From: Martelella sp. AD-3
Lineage (GTDB): Bacteria > Pseudomonadota > Alphaproteobacteria > Rhizobiales > Rhizobiaceae
Length of the DNA stretch: 64,000 bases
NCBI RefSeq assembly: GCF_001578105.1
Contig: NZ_CP014275.1
Coordinates: forward strand, 124,001-188,000
Reading direction: 5' to 3'
Part shown: piece after piece, positions 26,891-35,285 of the stretch
How the letters are laid out: each line of letters begins with the position of its first letter
Numbering within the stretch: position 1 is the first letter of the stretch
Notes under the pieces: model-generated
What the model was told of the DNA's origin: nothing
Seen by the model: only the letters and a program-made list of their open reading frames with translations
The model's database searches: none
Made by a program: the position numbers and the translations under genes

Positions 26891-27892
26891 ATGATCGAAA
26901 CACCTTATCTTCTGTTTCTCGGAGATGCTCCGGATGCGCTGGCCGCCAAGGTTGCCCAGGGCATCAAGGACTGGCGGCCGGAATATGCCATCGGCCAGTT
27001 TCGTCTCGAGGGGTGCAAGGCCGACATGAAGCTGCCGGACCTCACCATTGAAGAAGCGGTGGAGAAGGGCGTGAAAACGCTGGTCATCGGCGTTGCCAAT
27101 CGCGGCGGGGTGATCTCGCCTGCCTGGAAGTCCGTGCTGATCGAGGCGCTCGAGGCCGGCCTCGACCTTGCCTCCGGCCTGCACAACCTGCTGCGCAACG
27201 AGCCCGACCTTGCCGCAAAGGCCAAGGAACTTGGCCGCACGCTGCATGATGTCCGCATTCCCGCCGTGCAATATCCGATCGCAAACGGCAGGAAGCGCAC
27301 AGGCAAGCGCATGCTCGCCGTCGGCACGGATTGCTCCGTCGGCAAGATGTACACCGCGCTCTGCGTTGAAAAGGCGATGCGGGAAAAGGGCCTGAAGGCC
27401 ACCTTCCGCGCCACCGGCCAGACGGGCATCCTGATCACCGGCGAAGGCGTGCCGCTTGATGCGGTGATCGCCGATTTCATGGCCGGATCGGTCGAATATC
27501 TGACGCCGGACAACGACGCCGACCACTGGGACCTGATCGAGGGGCAGGGCAGCCTGTTCCACGCGTCCTATTCCGGCGTCACCATGGCGCTCGTGCATGG
27601 CGGCCAGCCGGATGCGCTGGTGCTCTGCCATGAGCCGAACCGTCCGCATATGCGCGGCCTGCCGGATTATCAGCTGCCGAGCCTCGAGACGCTGCAGGAC
27701 CTCGCCCTGCAGGTCGCCCGCATCGTCAATCCGGATTGCAAGGTCGTCGGCATCTCCGTCAATACCTCCGCCATGTCGGATGAGGAAGCGCTCGCTTATT
27801 GCCGCGAGACGGAAGCGCGCATGGGCCTGCCGACGGTCGATCCCTTCCGCCACGGCGCGCAGCGGCTCGCAGAGGCGCTTGCGGCGCTATGA
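26891..27892 (+). CDS. dgcN: DUF1611 family D-glutamate N-acetyltransferase, DgcN type
   Basis: This 333-residue protein has the two-part DUF1611 layout: an N-terminal Rossmann-like domain and a C-terminal P-loop domain with GTDCSVGKM (about 146-154), then TGQTGILITGEGVP and GQGSLFHASYSGV. In the pathway described for D-glutamate use, DgcN acetylates D-glutamate and DgcA racemises the N-acetyl product. The gene overlaps dgcA by 4 bp (ATGA), which strongly supports this role. Start ATG at 26891 (MIETPYLLFLGD). The upstream terminator separates it from the GDP-mannose genes. Confidence 0.88.
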   Translation: MIETPYLLFLGDAPDALAAKVAQGIKDWRPEYAIGQFRLEGCKADMKLPDLTIEEAVEKGVKTLVIGVANRGGVISPAWKSVLIEALEAGLDLASGLHNLLRNEPDLAAKAKELGRTLHDVRIPAVQYPIANGRKRTGKRMLAVGTDCSVGKMYTALCVEKAMREKGLKATFRATGQTGILITGEGVPLDAVIADFMAGSVEYLTPDNDADHWDLIEGQGSLFHASYSGVTMALVHGGQPDALVLCHEPNRPHMRGLPDYQLPSLETLQDLALQVARIVNPDCKVVGISVNTSAMSDEEALAYCRETEARMGLPTVDPFRHGAQRLAEALAAL

Positions 27893-28875
27893 CCGGCATC
27901 ACCGTCACCGCGCGGGAGGATGTGTTTCCCGTCGCCGGCAGCTTCACCATCTCGCGCGGCTCGCGCACGGAGATTCGCGTCGTTACCGTCACGCTTTCGG
28001 ACGGCGAACATCGCGGGCGCGGGGAATCCGTGCCCTATGCCCGCTACGGCGAAACCGTCGACGGCGTGATTTCGGATATTCTGTCGCTTGAGGGCGAGAT
28101 TGCCGCCGGCCTCGACAGGATCGCGCTGCAGGCGCGGATGAAGCCGGGCGCGGCGCGCAACGCGCTCGATTGCGCCTTCTGGGATCTGGAGGCCAGGCGG
28201 ACCGGCAGGCCGGTCTGGCAGCTGGCCGGGCTTTCGAAGCCGAAGCCGCTGACCACTGCCTACACGATCTCGCTCGGCACGCCGGAGAAGATGAAGGCCC
28301 AGGCGGCCGAAAATGCCCATCGCCCTTTGCTCAAGGTCAAGCTCGGCACGGATGATGACCGCGGCCGCATCGAGGCGGTGCGCGCCGGCGCGCCGAAATC
28401 CACCATCATTGTCGACGCCAATGAAGGCTGGACCGTCGAGGCCTATCAGAAGCTCGCCCCCGAACTGGTGCGTCTCGGCGTGGCGCTGGTGGAACAACCG
28501 TTGCCGGCCGGCGATGACGCGGCCCTTGCCGAGATCGAGCGGCCGCTGCCGGTCTGCGCCGATGAAAGCTGCCACGCCCGCCCTTCGCTGGAAAGCCTCA
28601 AGGGCAAGTATGACGCGATCAATATCAAGATCGACAAGACCGGCGGACTGACGGAAGCGCTTCTGTTGAAGAAGGACGCCATGGCGGCCGGCTTTCAGAT
28701 CATGACCGGCTGCATGCTCGGCACCTCGCTTGCCATGGCGCCGGCCATGCTGGTGGCCGACGGCGCCCCCTTCGTCGATCTCGATGGCCCGCTTCTGCTC
28801 GCCAGCGACCGCGACCCGCCGATCCGTTTCGAAGGCTCGGTCATGCACCCGGCCGATCCGGCGCTGTGGGGGTAG
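27889..28875 (+). CDS. dgcA: N-acetyl-D-glutamate racemase, DgcA type (enolase superfamily)
   Basis: This is a 328-residue enolase-superfamily protein of the muconate-lactonizing/dipeptide-epimerase group. KVKLG near residue 150 carries the KxK base, the metal ligands are in VDANEGW (about 175), VEQPLP and CADESC, and KIDKTGG (about 246) carries the second lysine. Sequence alone would also allow a dipeptide epimerase; pairing with dgcN favours the N-acetylglutamate racemase role. It would help recycle D-glutamate from peptidoglycan or the environment. It is convergent with the CobW-family gene, with 6 bp between the stops. Confidence 0.86.
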   Translation: MTGITVTAREDVFPVAGSFTISRGSRTEIRVVTVTLSDGEHRGRGESVPYARYGETVDGVISDILSLEGEIAAGLDRIALQARMKPGAARNALDCAFWDLEARRTGRPVWQLAGLSKPKPLTTAYTISLGTPEKMKAQAAENAHRPLLKVKLGTDDDRGRIEAVRAGAPKSTIIVDANEGWTVEAYQKLAPELVRLGVALVEQPLPAGDDAALAEIERPLPVCADESCHARPSLESLKGKYDAINIKIDKTGGLTEALLLKKDAMAAGFQIMTGCMLGTSLAMAPAMLVADGAPFVDLDGPLLLASDRDPPIRFEGSVMHPADPALWG

Positions 28876-28881
28876 GCCGCC

Positions 28882-30093
28882 TCAGCCTCTCGTCCACGAC
28901 GGAAACGGGTCGGTCAGGAACTCGAAATCGCGTTCATTGAACGTAGGCCCGGTGTCGATCAGGCAATCGTCAAGCGCTTCCCGGATCGCCGCCTTGTCCA
29001 TGCCGGCGCCGATGAAGACGATTTCCTGGCGGCGGTCGCCATAGACCTCGTCCCAGCAATCATCGATCATCTGCCGAAGCTCCGGAGCGTTCGGCCAGCG
29101 ACTCTTCGGCACGGCGGCCCACCAGCGCCCCAGCGGGCCGTTGCGCACGATCGCTCCGGCAAGCGAGAATTCGCCGGCGAAGTCCGGCCGCGTCGCCAGC
29201 CAGAAATGTCCCTTGGCGCGGATCAGGCCGGGGAAATTCATCCGGGTGAACGCATCGAATTTCAGCGGATCGAACGGCGCGCGCGCCCGGTAGACGAAGC
29301 TCGAAATGCCGTATTCCTCGGTTTCCGGCACGTGGTCGGCAAAACCGTAGAGTTCCTTGGCCCAGAGCGGATGCTGGCTGGCCTTGTCCTCGCTGAAAAG
29401 GCCGGTGTCGAGCAGTTCGTCGAGATCGACGCGGCTGAAATCCGTCTCGATGATCCTTGCGTCGGCGTTCAGCGCCCGCACGATCTTGACGACATTTTCA
29501 CGTTCCTCGGGCGTGACATCCGAGACCTTGTTGACGACGACGACATCGGCGAATTCGATCTGTTCGACATGGAGATCGACCAGCGTGCGTTCATCGGCCG
29601 TGCCCGCGACTTCGCCGCGATCCTTCAGGAATTCGTGGCCGCCATATTCGCGAAGAATGTTCACCGCATCGACCACGGTCACCATCGTGTCGAGCCGCGC
29701 GAGATCGGACAGGCTCTGGCCGCGCTCGTCGCGCCATGAAAAGGTCGCCGCCACCGGCAGCGGCTCGGCGATGCCCGTTCCTTCGATGAGTAGGTAGTCG
29801 AAGCGCTTCTCCTCCGAGAGCCGCCGCACCTCGGTCAGAAGGTCGTCGCGCAGCGTGCAGCAGATGCAGCCATTGGTCATCTCCACCATGGTTTCCTCCG
29901 TGCGCGACAGATCGGCGCCGCCCTCGCGCACGAGATCGGCGTCGATATTCACCTCGCTCATGTCGTTGACGATCACCGCGACCCGCCGTCCCTCGCGATT
30001 GTTGAGAATATGGTTGAGCAGGGTGGTCTTGCCGGCGCCGAGAAAGCCCGAAAGAACGGTAACGGGGAGACGGGTGTCGTTGTTTTGCAGCAT
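28882..30093 (-). CDS. CobW/COG0523 GTP-binding metallochaperone, zinc-related (ZigA/YciC-like)
   Basis: This is a G3E-family GTPase of 403 residues. Walker A is GFLGAGKTT (16-24); the metal motif is GCICC (Cys76, Cys78, Cys79); a switch-like EGTGIAEP and NKVSD follow; the C-terminal CobW_C domain contains [13 protein letters not shown]0523 proteins of this subgroup are zinc-starvation chaperones. A Zur-box-like palindrome lies 60 bp upstream, which supports that class over cobalamin synthesis. Start ATG at 30091-30093 with AAGGA upstream. No cobalamin gene is nearby. Confidence 0.92.
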   Translation of the reverse strand: MLQNNDTRLPVTVLSGFLGAGKTTLLNHILNNREGRRVAVIVNDMSEVNIDADLVREGGADLSRTEETMVEMTNGCICCTLRDDLLTEVRRLSEEKRFDYLLIEGTGIAEPLPVAATFSWRDERGQSLSDLARLDTMVTVVDAVNILREYGGHEFLKDRGEVAGTADERTLVDLHVEQIEFADVVVVNKVSDVTPEERENVVKIVRALNADARIIETDFSRVDLDELLDTGLFSEDKASQHPLWAKELYGFADHVPETEEYGISSFVYRARAPFDPLKFDAFTRMNFPGLIRAKGHFWLATRPDFAGEFSLAGAIVRNGPLGRWWAAVPKSRWPNAPELRQMIDDCWDEVYGDRRQEIVFIGAGMDKAAIREALDDCLIDTGPTFNERDFEFLTDPFPSWTRG

Positions 30094-30152
30094 GGGTCAA
30101 AGTCCTTGCGGTGCGCGAGAATGCCAATCGAGCAGTCTTCGTCTGGCGTCTA

Positions 30153-30171
30153 AATGTTATAACGTAACGTT
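30153..30171. promoter_or_regulatory. Probable Zur-binding site
   Basis: AATGTTATAACGTAACGTT is an imperfect palindrome, with GTTA-TAAC-type half sites as in proteobacterial Zur boxes (GTTATAATATAAC). It sits 60 bp upstream of the CobW-family GTPase start, where a repressor would cover the promoter. Zur with zinc would repress the gene; zinc shortage would release it. Confidence 0.7.
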
Positions 30172-30292
30172 GATAGCCAAAAGCCTGACTGGGGTCAACT
30201 CGTGGCGGCTGGACAAACAGAGACAGACCTTAAAAGGTGCGGTTCGGGCCTCGTTGTGGATCCTTCGGCCGCATCCGAGGCGTTTCCGCATA

Positions 30293-30439
30293 GCCCCCAA
30301 ATCTTCTCGCCCCGCAGGGGAGAGATGTCGCGATAGCGACAGTGAGGTGGGAGTCTATCCACTCGGACGCCCTCATGTTTGGAAATGCCGCACCACCCTC
30401 ACTGCCCTTGTCGGGGCATTAGAGTATTTGGCGCACGCC
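30293..30439. repeat. MITE-like palindromic repeat, copy 2 (shortened, inverted relative to copy 1)
   Basis: The stretch GCCCCCAAATCTTCTCGCCC through GATAGCGACAGTGAGG, then CACCCTCACTGCCC and TATTTGGCGCACGCC, matches the reverse complement of 8690-8832 closely. It lacks the inner CTCTCCCGC hairpin and differs in the central spacer. It occupies most of the gap between the Zur box and the GntR gene; no gene was accepted in 30172-30573. Confidence 0.8.
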
Positions 30440-30573
30440 GCGAGGCCATATACGATCGCCCTGCGGTCGAGAGTGGGGATGCTGCAGGATATGGGCGAGC
30501 ATTTTTCGGCCAGCCATGGCAGGCGTTTCCCGCTAAACGCGGACAGGCGGCCGGCGCGTTCGGTGGCGTCTGC

Positions 30574-31242
30574 TCATCGCATCCGTGCAAAACTCATGGA
30601 AATATGGGCGCGGCGCATGTGGCCGACGGCGTCGCGGTTTCCGCTTTCGAGCGCGGTCAGGATGTCGGCGGTTTCGCGGCAGTAGATTTCGGCCTCATGT
30701 TCCAAATCGATATCGGAGGCGGTGATGGCCTGCAGCCAGATGCGGGCGGTGCGGAAATAAAGCCGCTCGCTTGCCTCCCTCAGCGGCATGTTCTCCGTCA
30801 GTTGAAGCAGTTGCAGCAGCATGTCTCGGTCGAGTGCGGCGAAATCCCGTGCCGACGGGTCTCTTCGCAGCGCCTCGGCACGGGCATTCAGCACCCTGAA
30901 AGCGTCGATCAGGTCGGGCGTCAACTCCGCCGGGTCGAGGCTCGTCGTCAGCACGATCAGTTCCATGCGCAGGCGGTAGACCTGGGCCAGTTCATCAAGG
31001 TCGACATCGGTGACGATGGTGCCGACGCCGTGGACCGACTGCAGCAGGCCTTCATCTTCGAGCCGCGCCAGAACGCGCCGGAGCGGCGTGCGCGACATGC
31101 CGAATTCTTCCGCAAGGGCAGCTTCGGAAAGCCTCTCGCCGGGCGGATAGTCGAGCATGCAGATGCGCTCGCGGATGATGTCGTGGATCTGCTCCAGCCT
31201 GTCGCGGCCGGTCGGCGCCTCGATGACGTCCTCCTCGCTCAT
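30574..31242 (-). CDS. GntR family transcriptional regulator (FadR/FCD type)
   Basis: This is a 222-residue regulator. The N-terminal winged helix-turn-helix (about residues 10-75) contains PPGERLSEAALAEEFGMSRTPLRRVLARLEDEGLL. The all-helical C-terminal ligand domain resembles FCD but is short of some of its usual histidines. The start ATG at 31240-31242 overlaps the stop of the deacetylase gene. It is the last gene of the catabolic operon and probably senses its substrate, binding the two TTGTNNACAA palindromes at 33599 and 33702. Confidence 0.9.
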   Translation of the reverse strand: MSEEDVIEAPTGRDRLEQIHDIIRERICMLDYPPGERLSEAALAEEFGMSRTPLRRVLARLEDEGLLQSVHGVGTIVTDVDLDELAQVYRLRMELIVLTTSLDPAELTPDLIDAFRVLNARAEALRRDPSARDFAALDRDMLLQLLQLTENMPLREASERLYFRTARIWLQAITASDIDLEHEAEIYCRETADILTALESGNRDAVGHMRRAHISMSFARMR

Positions 31243-32396
31243 GCCCAGCGCTCCGCAAGCCGGTCGAGCATGGCAAGGCATTGGAAAAGCTGCTCGGCGC
31301 TGATGAACTCATCCGGCTTGTGCGCCTGGTCGATCGAGCCCGGCCCGCAGACCACGACATCCATGCCGATCTCCTGAAAGAAGCCGGCTTCCGTGCCGAA
31401 GGGCACGACGTCTGCCCGGTTCTCGCCGGTGAGCGCAAAGGCAAGGTCGCGGGCGCTGTTGGCGTTTTTGGGAAAGAGCGCCGCCGCCTCGCCGATCACC
31501 TCCGTTTCGATGCCCGCTTCCGGCGTGTGCCGGCGCATTTCGGGCAGAAGCGTCGTGCGACAATATTCGGCGATCTCCTGCTTCACGTAGCCAAGATCCT
31601 CGGCCACCACCGGCCGTGTTTCCCATTTCAGCACCGCGCGCGGCGCGATCACATTATGCGACATGCCGCCCTCCAGACCGCCGACATTGAGCGTCGCATA
31701 GGGCGGTTCGTAGCGCGAGCCGACGGGTGTACGTGCCACCAGCCCCTCGCGCAGCTCCAGGAGGCGGGAAATGTAGCGCGCGGCATATTCCACGGCATTG
31801 ACTCCGGCATCCGGCGCGGAGGAGTGGCCGGAACGGCCGGTAAAGGTCACGGTATATTCGCAACAGCCCTTGTGCCCCTCGATCACCCGCATCAGCGTCG
31901 GTTCGCCGACGATCGCAAGGCCCGGCCGAATGGCGCGGTCCCTCAGGTGTTCGACCAGGTTCCTCGCGCCGATGCAGCCGATCTCCTCGTCATGGGTGAA
32001 GGCGAAGTGGATGGGGCGCCGTTCCGCAGCTTCCGCAAGCCGTTCGCGGCGGGCAAGGCAGCAGGCGATGAAGCCCTTCATATCCGCCGTGCCGCGTCCA
32101 TAAAGCCGGCCGTCGCGCTCGGCGAGTTCAAAGGGATCGCTCGTCCACATATGCGCGTCGACCGGCACGACATCCGTATGGCCGGAGAGCATCAGCCCGC
32201 CGGAGACCTCCGGACCGAGTGAGGCGAACAGATTGGCCTTGGTTCCCGTCTCGTCGGTGAAGATCTCGACCCGCGCGCCGATATCGGCCAGCCGGTCGGC
32301 GATATAGGCGATCACGGGCAGATTGCTTTCGCTTGAAACCGAAGGGAAGGCGACGAGGTCCGCGAGAATGTCCCGACAGGCGGCAAGTTCGGTCAT
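31239..32396 (-). CDS. M20 family deacetylase (ArgE-like)
   Basis: This is a zinc-dependent amidohydrolase of the acetylornithine deacetylase group, 385 residues. The metal and catalytic residues are visible: HTDVVP (His73, Asp75), GTADMKGF (Asp105) and HDEEIG (Glu137, Glu138). The true arginine-pathway ArgE is possible, but the gene sits in an operon behind an ectoine-hydrolase-like M24 protein, with a GntR regulator after it. That suggests it removes an acyl group from an N-acyl-diamino or similar acid. Start ATG at 32394-32396, 7 bp after the M24 gene. Confidence 0.88.
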   Translation of the reverse strand: MTELAACRDILADLVAFPSVSSESNLPVIAYIADRLADIGARVEIFTDETGTKANLFASLGPEVSGGLMLSGHTDVVPVDAHMWTSDPFELAERDGRLYGRGTADMKGFIACCLARRERLAEAAERRPIHFAFTHDEEIGCIGARNLVEHLRDRAIRPGLAIVGEPTLMRVIEGHKGCCEYTVTFTGRSGHSSAPDAGVNAVEYAARYISRLLELREGLVARTPVGSRYEPPYATLNVGGLEGGMSHNVIAPRAVLKWETRPVVAEDLGYVKQEIAEYCRTTLLPEMRRHTPEAGIETEVIGEAAALFPKNANSARDLAFALTGENRADVVPFGTEAGFFQEIGMDVVVCGPGSIDQAHKPDEFISAEQLFQCLAMLDRLAERWA

Positions 32397-32403
32397 TGGG
32401 GCC

Positions 32404-33582
32404 TCAGTCTTTCACAAACAGTTTGCGCTCGATATTGCAGAGCGCCTCGGCCGGACCGTCTTCCCTGATCAGAATGGTCTCGGTGATTTCCAGCCCCCAG
32501 TCATCCATCCACAGGCCCGGCATGAAATGTAGCGTCATGCCCGGCTTCAGCAGCGTGTCGTCGCTGGTGCGGATGGAGACGGTGTGCTCGCCCCAGTCCG
32601 GCGGATAGGCAAGGCCGGTGGCATAGCCGCAGCGGTTCGGCCGCTCGATGCCGACCTTCCAGAGTTCCCGTTCCATCGCGGCGGCAATGTCGCCGGCGCG
32701 GTTGCCGGCGCGCGCCGCCTCGATACCGGCGTTGAGCCCGGCAACGGCGGCATCGGCGGCCGCCTTCATGTGGTCCGGCGGCGTGCCGAAGAAGATGGTG
32801 CGCGACAGCGGCGCGTGATAACGGCGGTAGCAGCCCGCCTGTTCGATGAAGGTTGCCTCGCCCATGCGGAATTCATCGCTGTTCCAGGTGAGGTGCGGCG
32901 CGGAGGCATCGGCCCCGGAAGGCAGAAGCGGCATGATGGCGGGATAGTCGCCCCAGGCATCGTCGACGCCGTCGATCGCCGTCTTCATCAGTTCGCCGAC
33001 GAAACGGTTCTTTTTCATGCCCGGCTCGGCAATCTCCATGGCATGCGACATCACTCTGTCGGAAATCTTCGCGGCCTTGCGCATGAAGGCGAGCTCCTCG
33101 TCCGACTTGACCACGCGCTGCCAGTCGACAAGACCGGAACCATCGATGATCGTCGCCTCGGGAAGGCCTTCGACCAGCGCCTTGTGGCCGGCGGCGGAAT
33201 AGTAATAGGCGGTCATCTCCACGGCGATGCGGTTTTTCCCGTGGCCGAGTTCCCGGATCTTGTCGGCCAGGTCGTCCATGGGGTGGCAGCCGGCGGCCTG
33301 CACATAGCGGTCGGCGTAATAGATGATGTGGTCCTCATCGATATAGGAGGTGCGGCGCGCGCCGTTGGCATCCATCAGCCGGCCCCACCAGAACGGCATG
33401 CCGGTCGGGGTCACCAGCACGGCCTGATCGACGTAAAAAGACCAGCCGTCATAGCCGGTCAGCCAGTTCATGCCGGCCGGCGCGGTGACGACCAGCACAT
33501 CGATGCCCCAGGCCTCCATCGCCTTGCGGGTCAGCGCCAGGCGGCGGTCATATTCGGATCGGGAGAAAGGCAGCGCTGGCAT
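32404..33582 (-). CDS. M24 (creatinase/ectoine hydrolase-like) family hydrolase
   Basis: This 392-residue protein has the creatinase N-terminal domain (NWLTGYDGWSFYV, DANGARRTSY) and a pita-bread C-terminal domain. The usual M24 metal ligands are replaced: IEQAGCYRRYHAPLSRT stands where aminopeptidase P has Asp-x-TRT, as in metal-free creatinase and ectoine hydrolase (DoeA/EutD). GYDGWSFYV and the DANGA block are especially like DoeA. It probably opens or cleaves a cyclic or amidino compound; ectoine is the first candidate. Start ATG at 33580-33582 with GAGGGAAC upstream. It is first in the operon with the M20 deacetylase. Confidence 0.85.
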   Translation of the reverse strand: MPALPFSRSEYDRRLALTRKAMEAWGIDVLVVTAPAGMNWLTGYDGWSFYVDQAVLVTPTGMPFWWGRLMDANGARRTSYIDEDHIIYYADRYVQAAGCHPMDDLADKIRELGHGKNRIAVEMTAYYYSAAGHKALVEGLPEATIIDGSGLVDWQRVVKSDEELAFMRKAAKISDRVMSHAMEIAEPGMKKNRFVGELMKTAIDGVDDAWGDYPAIMPLLPSGADASAPHLTWNSDEFRMGEATFIEQAGCYRRYHAPLSRTIFFGTPPDHMKAAADAAVAGLNAGIEAARAGNRAGDIAAAMERELWKVGIERPNRCGYATGLAYPPDWGEHTVSIRTSDDTLLKPGMTLHFMPGLWMDDWGLEITETILIREDGPAEALCNIERKLFVKD

Positions 33583-33598
33583 GGTTCCCTCATTTTAT

Positions 33599-33608
33599 TT
33601 GTGCACAA
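33599..33608. promoter_or_regulatory. Probable GntR operator, M24 gene side
   Basis: TTGTGCACAA is a perfect 10-bp palindrome 17 bp upstream of the M24 gene start. It shares TTGTNNACAA with the site at 33702. Confidence 0.6.
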
Positions 33609-33701
33609 CAGACGCAGGCGATCAGAAAAAAGCGTAAAATGAAACGAAAATCGACAAATTTAGGCCCGTTTCCGGGTTGACTTTCATGCATTGTCGCACT
33701 G

Positions 33702-33711
33702 TTGTATACAA
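33702..33711. promoter_or_regulatory. Probable GntR operator, aminotransferase side
   Basis: TTGTATACAA lies within the perfect 12-bp palindrome GTTGTATACAAC at 33701-33712, about 90 bp upstream of the aminotransferase start. TTGTATACAA-type sites are common for FCD-type GntR regulators. Confidence 0.65.
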
Positions 33712-33801
33712 CACGTTTTCCATGTCCGGCGCAACAGGTTTCAAACGTCAAAAACATCCGGACGATGCAGTTCTTCAAACACCCGCACCGCGAGGACAAA
33801 G

Positions 33802-35172
33802 ATGCTCACCAACGACCAGCTCGACCGTTTCGACCGCGAGAATTTCTTTCATCCCTCGACCCATCTCGCCCAGCATGCGCGCGGTGAAAGCGCCAGCCGC
33901 ATCGTCAAGACGGGCAAGGGCGTGTTCATCGAGGACCGCGACGGCAAGACGCTGCTGGATGCCTTCGGCGGCCTCTACTGCGTCAATGTCGGCTACGGAC
34001 GCGAGAGCATCATCGAGGCGATCGCCGAGCAGGCGCGGGAGCTTGCCTATTACCACGCCTATGCCGGCCACGGCACGGAAGCGGCGATCAACCTTGCCAA
34101 GATGGTGATCGACCGCGCGCCGGAGCACATGTCCAAGGTCTATTTCGGCCTGTCGGGTTCGGATGCCAACGAAACCAACATCAAGCTCGTCTGGTATTAC
34201 AACAATATTCTCGGCCGCCCGGAAAAGAAGAAGATCATCTCGCGCTGGCGCGGCTATCACGGCTCCGGCCTGATGACCGGTTCGCTGACCGGCCTTCCCG
34301 GCTTCCAGAGGAAGTTCGACCTGCCGCTGGAGCGGGTGTTCCACACCACCGCACCCTATTATTTCCGCCGCGACGATCTTGCCATGAGCGAGACCGATTT
34401 CGTCGCCCACTGCGTCGCCGAACTGGAACATCGGATCGAGCGCGAAGGCGCCGACACGATCGCCGCCTTCATCGGCGAGCCGGTGCTCGGAACGGGCGGC
34501 ATCGTGCCGCCGCCGGCAGGCTATTGGGACGCCATTTCCGCCGTTCTCGAAAAGCACGACATTCTGCTGATCGCCGATGAGGTCGTCACCGGCTTCGGCC
34601 GTCTCGGCAGCATGTTCGGCTCGGCGCATTTCGGCCTGAAGCCCGATCTGATCACCATCGCCAAGGGGCTGACATCCGCTTATGCTCCGCTTTCCGGCTC
34701 CATCGTTTCTGAAAAGATGTGGAAGGTTCTGGAACAGGGCACCGACGAGAACGGCCCGATCGGCCATGGCTGGACCTATTCCGCGCACCCGATCGGGGCT
34801 GCCGCCGGCGTTGCCAATCTGAAGCTGATCGACGAATTGGGCCTCGTCAAGAATGCCGGCGAGACCGGCGCCTATTTCCTGGCCGCCATGAAGGACGCGC
34901 TGGGCGAGCATGCCCATGTCGGCGATGTGCGCGGCGAGGGCATGTTGCTCGCCGTCGAATTCGTCAGGGATCGCGAGAGCCGCACCTTCTTCGAACCGGA
35001 GGAAAAGATCGGCTACAGGCTGGCCGCCGCCCTTCTCGCGGAAGGCGTCATCGCGCGCGCCATGCCGGAGGGCGATATTCTGGGCTATGCCCCGCCGCTG
35101 TGCCTGACCCGTGAAGAGGCCGACCGGATCGTCGCCGCGACGAAGAAGGCGGTGACGGCGGTTCTCGGCTGA
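33802..35172 (+). CDS. Class III PLP-dependent aminotransferase
   Basis: This is a 456-residue fold-type I aminotransferase of the omega-amino acid group. Lys288 (TIAKGLTSAYAPLSG) should bind PLP; LLIADEVVTGFGRLG supplies the cofactor Asp; SGSDANETNIKL is the phosphate-binding region. It is divergent from the M24/M20 genes and shares their operator region, so it probably transaminates the amine freed by them, for example a diamino acid such as 2,4-diaminobutyrate. Start ATG at 33802 with GAGGACAAAG upstream. The amino acceptor is unknown. Confidence 0.92.
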   Translation: MLTNDQLDRFDRENFFHPSTHLAQHARGESASRIVKTGKGVFIEDRDGKTLLDAFGGLYCVNVGYGRESIIEAIAEQARELAYYHAYAGHGTEAAINLAKMVIDRAPEHMSKVYFGLSGSDANETNIKLVWYYNNILGRPEKKKIISRWRGYHGSGLMTGSLTGLPGFQRKFDLPLERVFHTTAPYYFRRDDLAMSETDFVAHCVAELEHRIEREGADTIAAFIGEPVLGTGGIVPPPAGYWDAISAVLEKHDILLIADEVVTGFGRLGSMFGSAHFGLKPDLITIAKGLTSAYAPLSGSIVSEKMWKVLEQGTDENGPIGHGWTYSAHPIGAAAGVANLKLIDELGLVKNAGETGAYFLAAMKDALGEHAHVGDVRGEGMLLAVEFVRDRESRTFFEPEEKIGYRLAAALLAEGVIARAMPEGDILGYAPPLCLTREEADRIVAATKKAVTAVLG

Positions 35173-35285
35173 GGGCAGGGCGTCGGAAGCGCCGCAGAGG
35201 GCGGTATTCCTCTCGCGGCAGGAAGCATTGGTCGTTCAGACTGTTGGCAGACGGCCCGCGCCGGGTTTGCAGCGTCTGTTCATGC

